Source: Glaciecola siphonariae (GTDB taxonomy: Bacteria > Pseudomonadota > Gammaproteobacteria > Enterobacterales > Alteromonadaceae). Taken from it: a stretch of DNA of 64,000 nucleotides. The stretch covers positions 496,001-560,000 of the forward strand of contig NZ_JBHSGU010000005.1 of the NCBI RefSeq assembly GCF_042652645.1. The letters run 5' to 3'. Positions 28,509 through 37,554 of the stretch are shown here, piece after piece. Under the pieces are notes generated by a model. That model saw only the letters and a list, made by a program, of their open reading frames with translations, made no database searches and was not told where the DNA came from. Made by a program: the position numbers and the translations under genes. Position 1 is the first letter of the stretch; each line of letters begins with the position of its first letter.

Positions 28509-28578
28509 CGTGTAAGCCCAACTCCCCGTTATCGAGAGCTTGTTACATGTCTTTTCATTGTAAACACAAAGCTTTAGC
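28509..28578 (-). repeat. Short diverged copy of a LysR gene 3' end
   Basis: About 70 bp that match the stop region and last 20 or so codons of the LysR gene at 37841-38821, and the second copy at 30003, at roughly 80 percent by eye (shared CGAGAGCTTGTTACAT and CACAAAGCTTT). Homology stops at about 28578, just before the tandem repeats. With the copy at 29971-30401 it forms direct repeats flanking the ATPase block. Confidence 0.65.
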
Positions 28579-28597
28579 ATTCATCAAGATGCTTGAA

Positions 28598-28685
28598 CTT
28601 TCAATTAGTCGAATTAAAATCTTCAATTAGACGGTGTATTATTTTCAATTGGACGGATAAAAACTTTCAATTAGCCGAAATAAAA
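28598..28685 (+). repeat. Four 22-bp tandem direct repeats before the DUF4143 ATPase gene
   Basis: TCAATT begins at 28601, 28623, 28645 and 28667, an exact 22-bp period. Each unit has the core TTCAATTRGNCG followed by an A/T-rich half. Units differ at a few positions, so this is not slippage of a perfect repeat, and there is no spacer, so it is not CRISPR. The array ends 43 nt before the ATPase ATG, in its promoter/leader. It looks like an iteron-type binding array. Confidence 0.8.
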
Positions 28686-28728
28686 CCTATTATTGGCAAC
28701 AGTAATAATTACCTCGATTGATTTCTTA

Positions 28729-29973
28729 ATGATTGAACGCTTCGTTGAAAACAACCTATTAGAGGCACTTAATGACACTCCCGTTGTGCTAATTCATGGA
28801 TCTCGCCAATGCGGTAAAACAACGCTAGCACAGCTTGTAGGTAACAAACTTGGTTATTATTACCTTACTTTTGACGATGCCAACCAACTAAATGCTGCTA
28901 AAATCGATCCTGTAGGGTTTATCGATAATTTGCCTGAAAAAGTCATCATAGATGAAGTGCAGCGCGCTCCAGAAATATTTACAAGTATTAAAGCAAGCGT
29001 TGATAAAAATAGAAAACCGGGACGTTTTATATTAACCGGATCGTCAAACGTGTTGCTTCTTCCTCGGCTATCTGACTCGCTCGCGGGTAGGATAGAAGTT
29101 ATTCACTTAAGGGCTTTGTCACAAGCAGAGATTATAGGTGAGCAGTCAAGCGTGATGCTAAACATATTTTCACGCACCTTAAATCAAAATATAAAAACAA
29201 CGGGATATACAAAGCTCGGAAAAAAACTCAATACATTAATTACTTCTGGCGGTTACCCTTCTGCACTTAATCGAACGAGTGAAAACAGAAAAATGGCGTG
29301 GTATAGAGATTTTATAAACACGCTAATTCAACGAGATATCAAGGATATTGCAAATATTCAGAATGTGAGCATACTCCCGAAATTACTGCAACTGTGCGCC
29401 AGCCAGACTGCTCGATTGTTCAACGTATCTGACTTAGCCGCCCCATTTTCATTAAGTCGCCCCACTATAAAAGAATACATCACGCTACTTGAGCAAATAT
29501 TCTTAGTTGAACAAATTCAACCATGGCACACTAATCGCCTAAGTCGTTTAATAAAAACACCCAAACTACATCTATCCGACACAGGATTAGCGTGTTCTTT
29601 ACTTAACGTAAAAAATGATGACTTGGAAAAAGATAGAAATTTGATAGGACAGCTTCTTGAAACTTACGTTTATCAAGAGTTGCGAAAATACGCTAGTTGG
29701 CAAGATGGTAACGTAGATATTTACCATTTCAGGAATAAAGATAAAGTAGAGGTCGATTTCGTTATTCAAGATGGCAGATATATTACTGGCGTAGAAGTAA
29801 AAGCGTCTGCGACCATCCAATTAAGCGATTTTAAAGGGCTAATTAAGCTGCGTGATGCCCTCGACGATAATTTTGCAAATGGTGTCGTATTTTACGACGG
29901 GGAGGCAATACTTTCTTTTGGGGATCGCTTGTTTGCAATACCTTATGCAGCATTTTTGGCAAATAATGCTTAG
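28729..29973 (+). CDS. AAA ATPase with C-terminal DUF4143 (PD-(D/E)XK-like)
   Basis: From the ATG at 28729 (a TTG at 28693 is also in frame) the product begins MIERFVENNLLEAL and reaches Walker A GSRQCGKTTLAQ within 40 residues. Walker B is VIIDEVQRAP and the sensor-like strand is RFILTGSSN. The middle holds a winged-helix stretch (LFNVSDLAAPFSLSRPTIKEYI), and DUF4143 near the C-terminus has DFVIQDGRYITGVEVKAS, a nuclease-fold remnant. These ATPases are widespread, often mobile, and of unknown function. The gene stands alone, with four 22-bp repeats directly upstream and LysR 3'-end copies on both sides. Confidence 0.92.
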   Translation: MIERFVENNLLEALNDTPVVLIHGSRQCGKTTLAQLVGNKLGYYYLTFDDANQLNAAKIDPVGFIDNLPEKVIIDEVQRAPEIFTSIKASVDKNRKPGRFILTGSSNVLLLPRLSDSLAGRIEVIHLRALSQAEIIGEQSSVMLNIFSRTLNQNIKTTGYTKLGKKLNTLITSGGYPSALNRTSENRKMAWYRDFINTLIQRDIKDIANIQNVSILPKLLQLCASQTARLFNVSDLAAPFSLSRPTIKEYITLLEQIFLVEQIQPWHTNRLSRLIKTPKLHLSDTGLACSLLNVKNDDLEKDRNLIGQLLETYVYQELRKYASWQDGNVDIYHFRNKDKVEVDFVIQDGRYITGVEVKASATIQLSDFKGLIKLRDALDDNFANGVVFYDGEAILSFGDRLFAIPYAAFLANNA

Positions 29974-30401
29974 CCAAATAAACGAGGTAATACTGTGTAA
30001 GCTCAACCCACCGTCATCGAGAGCTTGTTACATAACTCTTTATTGTTACCACAAAGCTTTGGCATGCACTGAGCGACGTAGTCGGCCTCAGTTTGTTTGA
30101 CTATTTGCTTCACTTTTTCGCGAAGCCATAGCAGGCCTTGGTCTTTATCTTGGCGCGGATGCCAGTATAGCGTAGCGCCGGGTGGCGACATTTCGATAGG
30201 GGTCAGTGTACCGGTAATATCACCTTATATAATACCATCAGCAACGCCCCCTAAAGGTGCTACAGCAATCAGGTCGCTGTTCTTTAACAACGGCACGATC
30301 ATTCTAAATTGATTAACCGTCATCGCGATGCGTCTCGACAAGCCGCGCTGTGCGAGTACTTCGTCAGTAAAACCGGTTACATCACCCGATAACGACACAA
30401 G
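29971..30401 (-). pseudogene. Duplicated, decayed 3' fragment of the LysR gene at 37841
   Basis: The last about 130 codons plus some 3' flank of the LysR regulator, about 94 percent identical to 37826-38239 by eye count. A TAA replaces Gly codon context in GII-GDITGTL, so even the fragment is broken, and the DNA-binding half is absent. Homology ends abruptly at about 30401 where unrelated sequence begins. The left limit coincides with the ATPase stop codon. Confidence 0.88.
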
Positions 30402-30448
30402 GCGTATTTTTGTTTGTGAGTAACACAAATACAAATAATACGCAGACT

Positions 30449-31096
30449 ATGTCAAAAAAAATCTCTCAAAATAAAGGACTTGCGCAAAACGAGGCTGACT
30501 TAAACGCTGCAGATAAACATGATTTTCCGCAACAAAATAGTATTAACTTAACAAAAAGTACTGACTTACAAGCTATTGAGTTAAGTGAAATTGATTTAAA
30601 CGAATCTGACCAAATCAACTCAGAATCGAGTGATGCTTATACAGAAATTAAAGAGCCGTCGACTATATTTGAGAATGATATAGTTTTTAGTAGCATTGAA
30701 GAGGCTCATGATTATTTTGTACTAGCCAATGGGGCGATCATGAAAAACAGTCTGCAAGTGGTATTCGCAGATACTGACTTTACAAACGTTTTAAACGGTT
30801 TTGATCAATTAGCTTCTGATGAAAAATCGTCGAAACGAGTAGCAAATCTCAAGCATTATTTTTATGACAAATTTTCGGATAACACGCACTCCGAGCGATT
30901 TAGTTGCGCAGGCTCTATTTGCGCAGCAACGTTTGTAAGCTCAGATGGCAATTTGGAGCATTATCAAACACTTTCTGAATTTGACAAAAACTATATTTTT
31001 ACAAACGTGACGAAGAACGAATACGATGAATCGGTATATAAAATGATAATCGTAGAGACTGACGATCCTTCTACACTTAGCATATCTAGTAATTAA
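30449..31096 (+). CDS. Hypothetical acidic protein, possibly 5'-truncated
   Basis: About 215 residues from the ATG at 30449; a TTG at 30410 is also in frame. The sequence is acidic and Asn/Ser-rich (NLTKSTDLQAIELSEIDLNESDQ) with a folded-looking C-terminal half (IEEAHDYFVLANGAIMKNSLQVVFADTD; CAGSICAATF). There is no signal peptide and no good ribosome site. The frame begins immediately after the LysR fragment junction, so the original N-terminus may have been lost by recombination. I do not recognise the family. Confidence 0.5.
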   Translation: MSKKISQNKGLAQNEADLNAADKHDFPQQNSINLTKSTDLQAIELSEIDLNESDQINSESSDAYTEIKEPSTIFENDIVFSSIEEAHDYFVLANGAIMKNSLQVVFADTDFTNVLNGFDQLASDEKSSKRVANLKHYFYDKFSDNTHSERFSCAGSICAATFVSSDGNLEHYQTLSEFDKNYIFTNVTKNEYDESVYKMIIVETDDPSTLSISSN

Positions 31097-31293
31097 AATA
31101 TTGGCTCGCGATAGATTTATATACACTGAAATTCAGGCTAGCCCAAAAAGTGCTTCAACGTTTCGGTGATTATATCGAAATCATTGAAGTTATTTACGGC
31201 ACTAAAAGATAGTATCCAAGAGACTGTAACTAATTCTGTGAAACGGCCTTTGGCGGATATTTTGACTCAACAATTCGTTTACCAAACTCTTTT
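31097..31293. other. Spacer before IS66 end, no gene seen
   Basis: About 200 bp with no convincing coding frame and no recognisable signal, lying between the acidic hypothetical gene and the start of the IS66-like remnant. Confidence 0.4.
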
Positions 31294-31460
31294 GTGAGCG
31301 TCCAGTAAACCACGCCTTTAAAATAAGATTCATGCCGTCAAAATGAAGCCTCCATTATCAAACGGAGGCCATTATGCCTAAAAAATATAGAGCCCAAGAA
31401 GAGTGGCGGCGCATTTTTGCAGAACAACACGCCAGCGGTTTATCTATCAGAGCGTATTGC
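31294..31460 (+). mobile_element. IS66-family left end with truncated tnpA
   Basis: The terminus GTGAGCGTCCAG is like IS66 ends. It is followed by a leader and the ATG at 31374 opening MPKKYRAQEEWRRIFAEQHA, the typical IS66 accessory TnpA start. The gene is cut after 29 codons at the junction with the IS91-like end; nothing else of the IS66 element remains in the window. Confidence 0.75.
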
Positions 31461-31951
31461 GAAAGTATAAGAAATATTAACGTAATACGCTAAACATAGT
31501 GACAGCTGTATTTGAGTCCAGTTTTACGTTTTCCTGATAGGTGTTTTGAAGAAAATATGAAATGAGTTGTTGGCAAGATAAGTAAATGAACTGACCTTTG
31601 ATACTGAAATTCGAAATGAGATATATGGAAGTTCTTGCCTCAACATATTGCATGTTCAAGCTCTCGTTTTTTTGTAACTTATGCGCCAAAGTCAAAATCT
31701 CGTTGGATGGTGTAGTCGTCAATTATTGAGGTTTGCACGGTTTTAAAAACCGGCGGGGCTCTACAAGTATTGGCGGTAATCAGTGAGTCTAGATTATCTA
31801 AATGCATTAGTATTTTGTAGATGACCGCAGGGCTGAGCGGTCACCGGCGGTAATACAAGCAATAATTTTGACGTTGGTCTTTTCACAAGCCTCACATACG
31901 GTTATGTCGATATTAAATACACTCTTTAGCCTTTGCGCCCACGACATAGAT
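31461..31951 (-). mobile_element. IS91-like element, partial copy 1 (ori-side end)
   Basis: About 490 bp, roughly 98 percent identical to 35025-35510. It holds the last about 45 codons of an IS91-family transposase on the minus strand (MSWAQRLKSVFNIDIT ... stop at 31807) and about 345 bp of downstream terminal DNA with an 81-codon frame (31477-31722). It is truncated inside the transposase. Its left border is the same as in copy 2, which marks the true element end. Unlike copy 2 it lacks a 14-bp insertion, so here the tail frame is intact. Confidence 0.82.
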
Positions 31952-32191
31952 TACAAACTTCTCCTGTTGGCGGGAGAGATGGAATTGCGCACAAACATAT
32001 ACGAACTATGATTTGCCTTAGGAGTATGACTATAGTGTTTATGGCACACGTCTTCCTATCAGATTATGGATGTGTTGTTTTATCATTTACTTAGGCCCTC
32101 TTCCATTTGATTATTTGTGTCATATATAGTCATGGCACATAATGACCAATATTGGAGAGGACCCTTGAATAATGCTAAGTTCTTCTTTGTG

Positions 32192-33103
32192 CTAAGACTG
32201 CAAAAACATGCCATCTATTGGCACTACCGTACCGTGAACAAAGCTTCCTTGAGTACCTGCAAGTGCAACCACCATCTTGGCGATATCATTTGGCCGTCCA
32301 GTGCGTCCCATTGCGGCTAATGTGCCAAAGTAGCTTATTTCGTCCTCCGAGAAAGAACGGCCTATAAATCTGAAAAGATCGGTATCAAGAATCGCCCCAG
32401 GAGCGACTGCCAACACTCGGATCCCGTTCCCCCCAATTTCTTTGGCTACACCCTCAGTCATTGTATCTACAGCACCTTTTGTTGCCCCATATGGTACTTG
32501 CGTGTTTGGAGCATGACTCCCAAATGCTGATGAGGTGTTGATGATTACACCTGAACCTTGGCTTTTCATATGTGGTATTTGCGCTTGCATTGCAAAGAAT
32601 ACCCCGTGCAGATTTGTATCAATGATATCCTTGTACTGAGCAGGGTCGACATTTTCAATCGGACCAGGAGGTATGGCAATGCCCGCGTTATTAAAAGCTA
32701 TGTCTAAGCTCCCAGAGCTATTTGCTGTTTTGTCAATCCATGTTCGAAGTGCCTTGGGATCTCGCACATCAACTTTACTGAACGTTGCAGTCCCACCGCT
32801 TGCTGTTATCTCGCTTTCGACTTGTTTTCCGAGTGACTCCCGTCGCCCACAAAACGCAACATTTGCACCATGTCGTGCAAATTCTCGAGCTGTCTCTGCG
32901 CCAATACCCGACGTGCCTCCTGTAATTAATACCGTCTTTCCAGAAAACTCTCTTGATAATGGCTGTGCGTTTTCTTGAGCATTAGCGGCTCCAGAGATTC
33001 CGGCTGTGGCAGCCAGTGCTGCGCCGGCTGCAACGGCACCAACTATTTTACGCCTAGACAGGTCGGGTTGATTATTTTCATGATTATCAATTTTGTTTGT
33101 CAT
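32192..33103 (-). CDS. Tat-exported short-chain dehydrogenase (SDR)
   Basis: The 303 residues begin with a twin-arginine signal (DLSRRKIVGAVAAGAALAATAG, then ANAQE), so the folded enzyme is probably exported with its cofactor. The classical SDR core follows, with VLITGGTSGIGAETA nucleotide binding, NNAG (NNAGIA), catalytic Ser in INTSSAFG and Tyr-x3-Lys in VPYGATKGA. It ends VVPIDGMFLQ. It sits between two IS91-like copies, next to an aldo/keto reductase gene 112 nt away on the same strand. Tat-dependent SDRs are uncommon; the physiological substrate is unknown. Confidence 0.9.
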   Translation of the reverse strand: MTNKIDNHENNQPDLSRRKIVGAVAAGAALAATAGISGAANAQENAQPLSREFSGKTVLITGGTSGIGAETAREFARHGANVAFCGRRESLGKQVESEITASGGTATFSKVDVRDPKALRTWIDKTANSSGSLDIAFNNAGIAIPPGPIENVDPAQYKDIIDTNLHGVFFAMQAQIPHMKSQGSGVIINTSSAFGSHAPNTQVPYGATKGAVDTMTEGVAKEIGGNGIRVLAVAPGAILDTDLFRFIGRSFSEDEISYFGTLAAMGRTGRPNDIAKMVVALAGTQGSFVHGTVVPIDGMFLQS

Positions 33104-33215
33104 ATCTTATTTCCTTACCTTTACAATTGATTTAAAACCATATTTAGAGAGTATGACAACGTGATAATTCACCAATTCCCTCACGATTGCGTGTTGCTAT
33201 TACAATTGGAATGAG

Positions 33216-34370
33216 TCAGTCGTTTCTTCCGAGTGAGTGTGCGGTTGCATCAATAAACTCTTGCGGTGCATAAGAATTAGGTTTACTACCCACCGTCGCT
33301 CCGCCAGTTATCATGGCTTGATTTTCTTTTGACATTAAATCGTAGGGAAACCCCAAATTGGGTTTGCTCGCCGCGTTAAGCTTAGATAACTGTTGATTTG
33401 AAAGTGAAAAATCCAATGCGCATAGGTTGTCCTCCAACTGTTGAGGCTTCGTAGCTCCTACTATGACTGAGCCCACGCCGGGGCGGTTAGCTACCCAGTT
33501 TATTGCAACCTGCGCCATGGATCGCCCAACATCTTTTGCTACCTTCTCAAGTTCATCGACTATTCCCCAGTTGCGTTCGTTGAAGAGGTCGAATCCTGGG
33601 TTTCCCTTGGCGGCCTTATTGGTGAGACGACCTACCGCAGTAGGATCATCGTTATCGATACCTCTTTTATACTTACCTGATAACAAGCCAGATGCGAGCG
33701 GAGACCATGCGACTAATCCCATTCCGTAACGGATCGCCAAGTCTTGATATTCCCCTTCAATGTTGCGTTCAATTAAACTGTATTGAAGTTGCAAGGCATT
33801 GATTGGCTTTAATCCTTTGGTTTCTGCAAGTGTTTGCATACGAGAAGCGTACCATGCTGGAATATCTGATAATCCGTAATGAAGAATCTTGCCCATTCGA
33901 ACTAAGTCGTCAAGCGTGCCGATAACCTCGTCTGGCGGAGTGATCCGATCCCAAAGGTGAAGGAAATAAAGGTCGAGGTACTCAGTACCGAGATTTTTAA
34001 GAGAAGCATCCACAGCACGCATAATGTTCTTACGCCCATTGCCTCCTGAATTTGGGTTTCCGGGATGTTGATTAATAGAAAATTTAGTTGCAATTACAGC
34101 TTGATCTCGAATGTTCGCATCTTTTATGAACGCTCCAAGCAATTGTTCTGATTGACCATTTGTGTATATATCTGCCGTATCAAAAAAATTACCGCCTGCG
34201 TCAATGAAGGTATCAAATACAGAGCGTGCGATTTTTTTTTCTGAGCCCCAACCCCAATTATCGCCAAATGTCATTGTTCCAAGGCAAAATCGACTTACTT
34301 TAAGTCCTGAATTTCCAAGTGTGTAATATTCCATTTTTTGCACTCTAGTCGTCATCGTGACTTTTGTCAT
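33216..34370 (-). CDS. Aldo/keto reductase
   Basis: The 384 residues begin MEYYTLGNSGLKVSRFCLGTMTFG about 12 residues from the first Met; I keep the start at 34370 because AAGG lies five bases upstream of it. The catalytic tetrad is visible: Asp and Tyr in FFDTADIYTNG, Lys in VIATKFS, His in YFLHLWD. SVIVGATKPQQLEDNL is the NADPH-binding end. The protein is cytoplasmic (no signal). It shares strand and spacing with the SDR, so the pair may form a small redox operon carried between IS91-like ends. Confidence 0.93.
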   Translation of the reverse strand: MTKVTMTTRVQKMEYYTLGNSGLKVSRFCLGTMTFGDNWGWGSEKKIARSVFDTFIDAGGNFFDTADIYTNGQSEQLLGAFIKDANIRDQAVIATKFSINQHPGNPNSGGNGRKNIMRAVDASLKNLGTEYLDLYFLHLWDRITPPDEVIGTLDDLVRMGKILHYGLSDIPAWYASRMQTLAETKGLKPINALQLQYSLIERNIEGEYQDLAIRYGMGLVAWSPLASGLLSGKYKRGIDNDDPTAVGRLTNKAAKGNPGFDLFNERNWGIVDELEKVAKDVGRSMAQVAINWVANRPGVGSVIVGATKPQQLEDNLCALDFSLSNQQLSKLNAASKPNLGFPYDLMSKENQAMITGGATVGSKPNSYAPQEFIDATAHSLGRND

Positions 34371-34589
34371 ACGTGCCTTAAAAGTAATTGGTTTAATGGA
34401 TTTGCAAAAAGTTTGTTGGTCAATTTCAAGATATGTTGCTGCCTAAATCATATAGCAAGTGAAGGAATACTTGCTCAAAAAGTCATAATTACTTGTTTTC
34501 CACTTTAAAAAAGTCATTTATGTAAAACGTCTCTTTAATTCAAAACAATTTCTCTACCCTCATTCACTTAATCTAATAGTGGAATTTAG

Positions 34590-35024
34590 ATGAAGAGAGG
34601 ATTGATTTTGAAACTGACAATTACCTTTGCCTTGAGTGCACTCTCGCTGAGTGCAATGTCACCCGAAGTTCTTGGACAGCAAGAGCCAGTTACAAATGAA
34701 AATATTGATGAAGTCATCGAAGTCATTGAAGTGACTGCATTGAGAAGAACAACAAACGGCCGAAACCCTGACCTTGATCTAATTGACGTTCGCAGAGTTG
34801 AGGTATTAAGAGGACCTCAGGGCACACTTTATGGCGGTAGCTCTATGGGAGGAACGGTTCGCTATATTACAAACAAACCTGAATTAGGTGTTACTGAAGC
34901 ATGGATTGACGCAGATGTCGAACACACTTAAGAAGGAGGATTGGGCTATCAATCTTCGTTTATGTTCAACACCGAGCTATTCGACGACGTAGCCATAAGG
35001 CTTGTTGGTTATAACCGCGAATTA
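34590..35024 (+). pseudogene. TonB-dependent receptor, N-terminal remnant
   Basis: It starts with signal peptide MKRGLILKLTITFALSALSLSA and then the plug signature RRVEVLRGPQGTLYGGSSMGG. The plug is already shortened (VTALRRTTNGRNPDLDLIDVRR joins its early and late parts). A TAA at 34929-34931 interrupts the frame. Receptor-like sequence continues after it (GYQSSFMFNTELFDD) until the IS91-like end at 35025 cuts it off. It is divergent from the aldo/keto reductase, so receptor and reductases may once have served one substrate. Confidence 0.88.
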
Positions 35025-36250
35025 GAAAGTATAAGAAATATTAACGTAATACGCTAGACATAGTGACAGCTGTATTTGAGTCCAGTTTTACGTTTTCCTG
35101 ATAGGTGTTTTGAAGAAAATATGAAATGAGTTGTTGGCAAGATAAGTAAATGAACTGACCTTTGATACTGAAATTCGAAATGAGATATATGGAAGTTCTT
35201 GCCTCAACATATTGCATGTTCAAGCTCTCGTTTTTTTGTAACTTATGCGCCAAAGTCAAAATCTCGTTGGATGGTGTAGTCGTCAATTATTGAGGTTTGC
35301 ACGGTTTTGAAAACCGGCGGGACTCTACAAGTATTGGCGGTAATCAGTGAGTCTAGTTTATCTAAATGCATTAGTATTTTGTAGATGACCGCAGGGCTGA
35401 GCGGTCACCGGCGGTAATACAAGCAATAATTTTGACATTGGTCTTTTCATAAGCCTCACATACGGTTATGTCGATATTAAATACACGCTTTAGCCTTTGC
35501 GCCGGTAACCGGATGACCACGACATACTTCGCGCATGGTATGACTTACCTAGTTCTTTCATATGCTCTGCTAAGCGAGGGCTGTTCTTACCGCGTCGTGA
35601 AGCCGTTACCTCGGCACGCACCTTAGCATTGGGAGCAAATACGCCATAAAACCTTGTTAAATTCAGCCTCGGCGGTGGCACCAGCGCCGCGAGTTTGCCA
35701 ATAAAATCAAGCGGGGAAAAGAAGACGTGCGTAGTGCCGTTACTATAAAGTGTCTTAAGTTCATATCGGACACTTCCTGAATTAGTGAGACTCAATCGTT
35801 GTTCACTGATAGCAGGTCGTGCGATGTACCGGCATAGAGTTTCCAGCTTTTCAGGTTCGTGACTGTCGGCAAACACCCCAGCGTGTAAGCTAAAACCCTC
35901 TATTTGGGCTAAATGACCATAGTTATCTTCGTCTTTGGCAGGCAAGGTTTGCAAGGTAAATACTTTTTTGCCCATATCTGGCCCTTTCTGCATGGTGTGG
36001 TAACGACTTTTCTTGATGCGAAAGCTGCTTTAGAAATTCAGGATAGTGTCGCTCGACGAATTGGTATAGTAATGTCCGTTCTGGTCGGTGTCGTTGATAA
36101 GTATGAGTGTGAGCGGTTAGCAATGGTTTCCTTACCAAAGATTGGCATCTCAGTGTGCAGTTGTTTCGTCAAGTGCTACTTGATATTGTCATTGTTACAA
36201 AGTCGACCGGTAATTAGAACTACACCATGCCTTGGTAATCACACTAATTC
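35025..36250 (-). mobile_element. IS91-like element, partial copy 2 with defective transposase
   Basis: The left border at about 35025 is the same junction as copy 1 at 31461. On the minus strand it carries transposase pieces (35371-36138) and an 81-codon frame at 35041-35286 near the end, which differs from the one in copy 1 by a single residue. The right limit is uncertain; no second end could be recognised up to about 36380. IS91 elements transpose by rolling circle and can carry adjacent DNA, which would explain the genes between the two copies. Confidence 0.75.
35371..36138 (-). pseudogene. IS91-family Y2 transposase, frameshifted and internally deleted
   Basis: The N-terminal zinc-binding start (YQRHRPERTLLYQFVERHYP) is in one frame to about 36000. 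The conserved central-to-late part is in another frame, including FSLHAGVFADSHEPEK, CRYIARPAISEQRLSLT and THVFFSPLDFIGKLAAL. The sequence between them, including most of the catalytic domain, is missing. A 14-bp insertion after the codons for MSW shifts the frame again. The C-terminal tail LKRVFNIDIT is read in a third register to the stop at 35371. Copy 1 shows the uninterrupted version of that tail. Confidence 0.88.
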
Positions 36251-36387
36251 AAATCACAGTTGACCCCGGGATATCCCTTTTCGGAGCAAGGGATGACGCC
36301 TTTCTACGGTCAAACAAATTTATATCTTCAAATGACCGCTACTTTTCTATCAAACATAATGGACCGACAGACCTATGTTTGAGGTTA

Positions 36388-37554
36388 TTATAGTTTTTCT
36401 TTCAGTTCCTCTATTATCTTTTCCACACGCTCACTTTCGCCCTCTATCAAAATAACTTTTTGATAGTTTTCTATAGCGAGCGTGATTTCACCTTTTTCGA
36501 CATAGCTCTCAGCCAAGCTACTGTAAGTATTAGATGATTCTGGATACATTTCTACGTTTTGTTTGAAGGACGTTATAGCTTGATCGACTTTGCCTTCTTG
36601 TAAAAAAGCGTAACCTATATGATTAACAAGGCCTTCAGGTGGTCGGTATTCATAACCCAGTTTTTTACTCCAGGTATCATAATGCTCATTTAGAAGAGCC
36701 GGGTCATCAAGAATTTTTCCTATATCAACATTATGACCTGAAAATAGGTACCTTAGCCCATTGTGTAAAGCAATGAGTGGAACAGAACGATGATCCTCTG
36801 TAGGAAAGTACTCTATTGATGAATAAAAGGTGTCGTTGTTCCAAGTCGACAATTTTGCGAAAAAATCCCGTTGAGATCCTATCATTGTAGACGGTCCGTC
36901 ATCTTGGCCATTATTGGCAGAGGCTATGTAAACTCCCGTCTCTCTCTTCGGCTTTTGATTCAACATATTTGCTAATTGTTGGTTCAACCACTGATTATGC
37001 CACCAAAGCGCTGGATCTATTGAAATATAAGATTGAAATAAACCTGGTTCTTCAAGTAAAGAATAAAGTGCGAACAGCCCGCCAAAAGAGTGACCTACAA
37101 TGACATTATAGGGTGCCGCTGGATAATCCTCTTTTATTTTAGGCATCAATTCTGTTTTTAAGAATTTGAGAAAAGTTTTACCGCCTCCACTCGTTTTAAA
37201 AAACTCTGGTGTTTCACCGTTTTCGTCTATCGCTTTACTCGGGGTTAAATCTCTGATCCTGTCGGTATTTAATATTGCGACTAGGATCATTCCAGGTATT
37301 CTCCCATTCACGATTAAATGGTCTAACACGCCTACTGTTGATTCAAAATGAGTGTCTCCGTCTAATAAATAAACAACGGGATAGAGGTTGCTTTTATCGT
37401 AACCTTTGGGTGTTGATACCCAATACTCCCTTTCTTCATCTAGAACTTTTGAATCAATCGACAATATTTCACCGATAACAATATCTTTATCGTCAGCCTC
37501 TGCATGAATACTCATCAGCATTGCCAGCAATACAACTATCAGCGCTCTTGTCAT
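36388..37554 (-). CDS. Exported esterase-D/enterochelin-esterase-like hydrolase with TPR tail
   Basis: I start at the ATG at 37554, which follows AGGGGAAA and opens signal peptide MTRALIVVLLAMLMSIHAEA; an upstream ATG at 37602 would bury it. The PF00756 hydrolase domain has YPVVYLLDGDTHF, nucleophile GHSFGGLFALY and His in EDHRSVP. The last 90 residues are two to three TPR helices pairs (GYAFLQEGKVDQAITSFKQ, LAESYVEKGEITLAIENYQ). Relatives hydrolyse siderophore or ester substrates in the periplasm. It lies at the right end of the island, 286 nt from the LysR stop. Confidence 0.9.
   Translation of the reverse strand: MTRALIVVLLAMLMSIHAEADDKDIVIGEILSIDSKVLDEEREYWVSTPKGYDKSNLYPVVYLLDGDTHFESTVGVLDHLIVNGRIPGMILVAILNTDRIRDLTPSKAIDENGETPEFFKTSGGGKTFLKFLKTELMPKIKEDYPAAPYNVIVGHSFGGLFALYSLLEEPGLFQSYISIDPALWWHNQWLNQQLANMLNQKPKRETGVYIASANNGQDDGPSTMIGSQRDFFAKLSTWNNDTFYSSIEYFPTEDHRSVPLIALHNGLRYLFSGHNVDIGKILDDPALLNEHYDTWSKKLGYEYRPPEGLVNHIGYAFLQEGKVDQAITSFKQNVEMYPESSNTYSSLAESYVEKGEITLAIENYQKVILIEGESERVEKIIEELKEKL

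Noticed and set aside
28424..28630. 68-codon plus-strand frame ahead of the ATPase
   Set aside because: It runs across the LysR 3'-end fragment and into the tandem repeats, so it is composed of unrelated pieces.
28598..28685. CRISPR-like array
   Set aside because: The 22-bp units are directly abutting with no spacers, and no cas gene is near.
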